DNA of 12,813 nucleotides from an uncultured Lachnospiraceae bacterium (lineage in GTDB: Bacteria; Bacillota; Clostridia; Lachnospirales; Lachnospiraceae): positions 1 to 12,813 of the forward strand of contig CATZPU010000012.1 in NCBI GenBank assembly GCA_958422845.1. Direction: 5' to 3'. The notes below the pieces were generated by a model. The model had not been told where the DNA came from and made no database searches. It saw only the letters and a list, made by a program, of their open reading frames with translations. The first letter of the stretch is position 1. The number at the start of each line of letters is the position of its first letter. Positions 12,157-12,813 of the stretch are shown here, piece after piece. Position numbers and translations under genes: made by a program.

Positions 12157-12447
12157 ATGACAAATATTTATGAAGAAAGAGCAAAAATCTTTAAGGCTTT
12201 AAGTGATGAGCGCAGGTTACGCATTTTAGAACTTTTGCAGAATGGCGAAAAGTGTACCTGCACTTTAACTGATGAAGTGAATATGCCTCAATCTTCCCTT
12301 TCCTATCACATGAAAATCCTCTGTGAAGCAGGTATTGTGACAGGTCGTGAGGACGGTAAATGGACACATTACCAAATCAGCAGGCAAGGCAGTGAAAAGG
12401 TACTGGCTTTATTGAAAGATACGCTTGCTATTAAGAAGCAGATATGA
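12157..12447 (+). CDS. ArsR/SmtB-family metalloregulatory repressor
   Basis: A 96-residue winged-helix repressor that usually leaves its operator when a metal or metalloid ion binds. The fold is clear: KALSDERRLRILELLQNG (13-30), the recognition helix region MPQSSLSYHMKIL (43-55) and the wing GREDGKWTHYQIS. The metal-site region reads EKCTCTL (31-37), giving C33xC35 in the position of the As(III)/Sb(III) site ELCVCDL of classical ArsR. C56 might supply a third thiol ligand. The ATG has GAGGTGG 4-5 nt upstream. It has its own promoter, an overlapping dyad and a terminator after the gene, followed by an ArsP-type permease gene. Codon use is more A/T rich than in the genes to the left, suggesting acquisition. 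Arsenic specificity is inferred from the motif and the neighbour. Confidence 0.93.
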   Translation: MTNIYEERAKIFKALSDERRLRILELLQNGEKCTCTLTDEVNMPQSSLSYHMKILCEAGIVTGREDGKWTHYQISRQGSEKVLALLKDTLAIKKQI

Positions 12448-12468
12448 AATGTCATACGTGTTCAAATA

Positions 12469-12507
12469 CCTGAAAGCCGTTCCAATATGGCAACGGGTTT
12501 TTTCAGG
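12469..12507 (+). terminator. Intrinsic terminator after the ArsR-family gene
   Basis: CCGTT (12477-12481) pairs with AACGG (12492-12496) around a 10-nt loop and is followed by GTTTTTT. An outer CCTGAAA (12469-12475) can also pair with TTTCAGG (12501-12507). It separates the repressor gene from the permease gene, so the latter probably has its own regulated start or depends on partial read-through. Confidence 0.8.
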
Positions 12508-12511
12508 AACA

Positions 12512-12534
12512 TCAAATCGAAATTTCTTGATTTA
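12512..12534 (-). promoter_or_regulatory. Probable ArsR operator, copy 2 (before the permease gene)
   Basis: This is the reverse complement of the element at 12125-12147 with a single difference. It keeps the AAATC-N10-GATTT dyad and lies 20 bp before the permease ATG. A TATAAG (12533-12538) at its edge could be a -10, but no good -35 is seen. It suggests separate ArsR control of the permease gene. Confidence 0.7.
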
Positions 12535-12554
12535 TAAGAAAGAGAGGTTAGGAT

Positions 12555-12813
12555 ATGCAGGCACTAAAAAGTGTTTGGGATTTCTTTCAAAATGAAATCC
12601 TCGGGATGAAATGGCTAAACCAACTGATAGGAAATCTATTAGAAGCGTGTGGTCTGTCTACTGAAACCCGGTTAGGAGGAAGCGTTCAGTTTTTCATCTA
12701 CGACACCATAAAAATTATGCTGTTGCTGGGCGTTTTAATTTTGATTATTTCGTATATTCAAAGCTATTTCCCACCGGAGAGAACCAAAAAGATACTAGGA
12801 AGATTTAGAGGAA
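12555..12813 (+). CDS. ArsP-type permease, N-terminal part (runs off the window)
   Basis: The first 86 codons are present and continue past the window end. The sequence resembles the permease family Pfam ArsP_1 (formerly DUF318), which includes the Campylobacter ArsP exporter of trivalent organoarsenicals. Diagnostic is the start pattern GLSTETRLGGSVQFFIYDTIKIMLLLGVLILIISYIQSYFPPERTKKILG. It has an N-terminal amphipathic part (1-40), the first membrane span at about 47-69, and the YFPPERT/KKIL loop. The ATG at 12555 has AGAGAGG 7 nt upstream. Placement after an ArsR-family repressor, with a matching operator between, supports metalloid-responsive expression. Substrate (organic or inorganic arsenic, or another compound) cannot be told from this fragment. 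Confidence 0.9.
   Translation, partial: MQALKSVWDFFQNEILGMKWLNQLIGNLLEACGLSTETRLGGSVQFFIYDTIKIMLLLGVLILIISYIQSYFPPERTKKILGRFRG

Overview
The window looks like chromosome from a spore-forming member of the Clostridia, most likely Lachnospiraceae. The evidence is the block mazG–hup–rqcP–yabP–yabQ–divIC–spoIIE–tilS–hpt, which follows the Bacillus subtilis yabN–hprT order, plus a CotS-type coat protein and sporulation-type promoters. I see no insertion sequence, CRISPR array, rRNA or tRNA gene. Every gene from position 1 to 10777 lies on the minus strand. Every gene from 11094 to the end lies on the plus strand.

Reading the minus strand in its direction of transcription: a GNAT acetyltransferase, a 40-bp tandem repeat, larB overlapping rbsD, a CotS-family kinase-like protein behind a sigma-E-like promoter, phosphoglucomutase pgcA, mazG, hup with its own strong promoter, rqcP, yabP, yabQ and divIC. 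A strong terminator starts directly after the divIC stop codon. spoIIE, tilS and hpt follow from a promoter with a Spo0A box and the unusual 21-bp spacing known for B. subtilis spoIIE. Together these genes cover septum formation (DivIC), compartment-specific sigma-F activation (SpoIIE), early coat assembly (YabP, YabQ, CotS-like), nucleoid packing (HU), ribosome rescue (RqcP), tRNA-Ile2 lysidine synthesis (TilS), nucleotide housecleaning and salvage (MazG, Hpt) and sugar-phosphate metabolism (PgcA).

The divergent intergenic region (10778–11093) has a good vegetative promoter facing each way and two perfect DnaA boxes exactly 40 bp apart. To its right is a two-gene unit, a membrane-anchored NusG-domain-II protein and a Gx transporter family protein.

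From about 12000 the sequence becomes clearly more A+T rich. It holds an ArsR/SmtB repressor gene and the start of an ArsP-type permease gene. A nearly identical dyad element precedes each of them in opposite orientations, which looks like a small, recently acquired metalloid-resistance module with a shared operator.

Most unusual points: a SpoIIE that lacks its whole membrane domain while keeping the regulatory and phosphatase parts and a Spo0A-type promoter; the DnaA-box pair; the duplicated ars operator; repeats within tilS and before larB; and a cotS leader in which read-through RNA, but not RNA from the sigma-E promoter, could hide the ribosome binding site. I did not find a wholly new multi-gene system.
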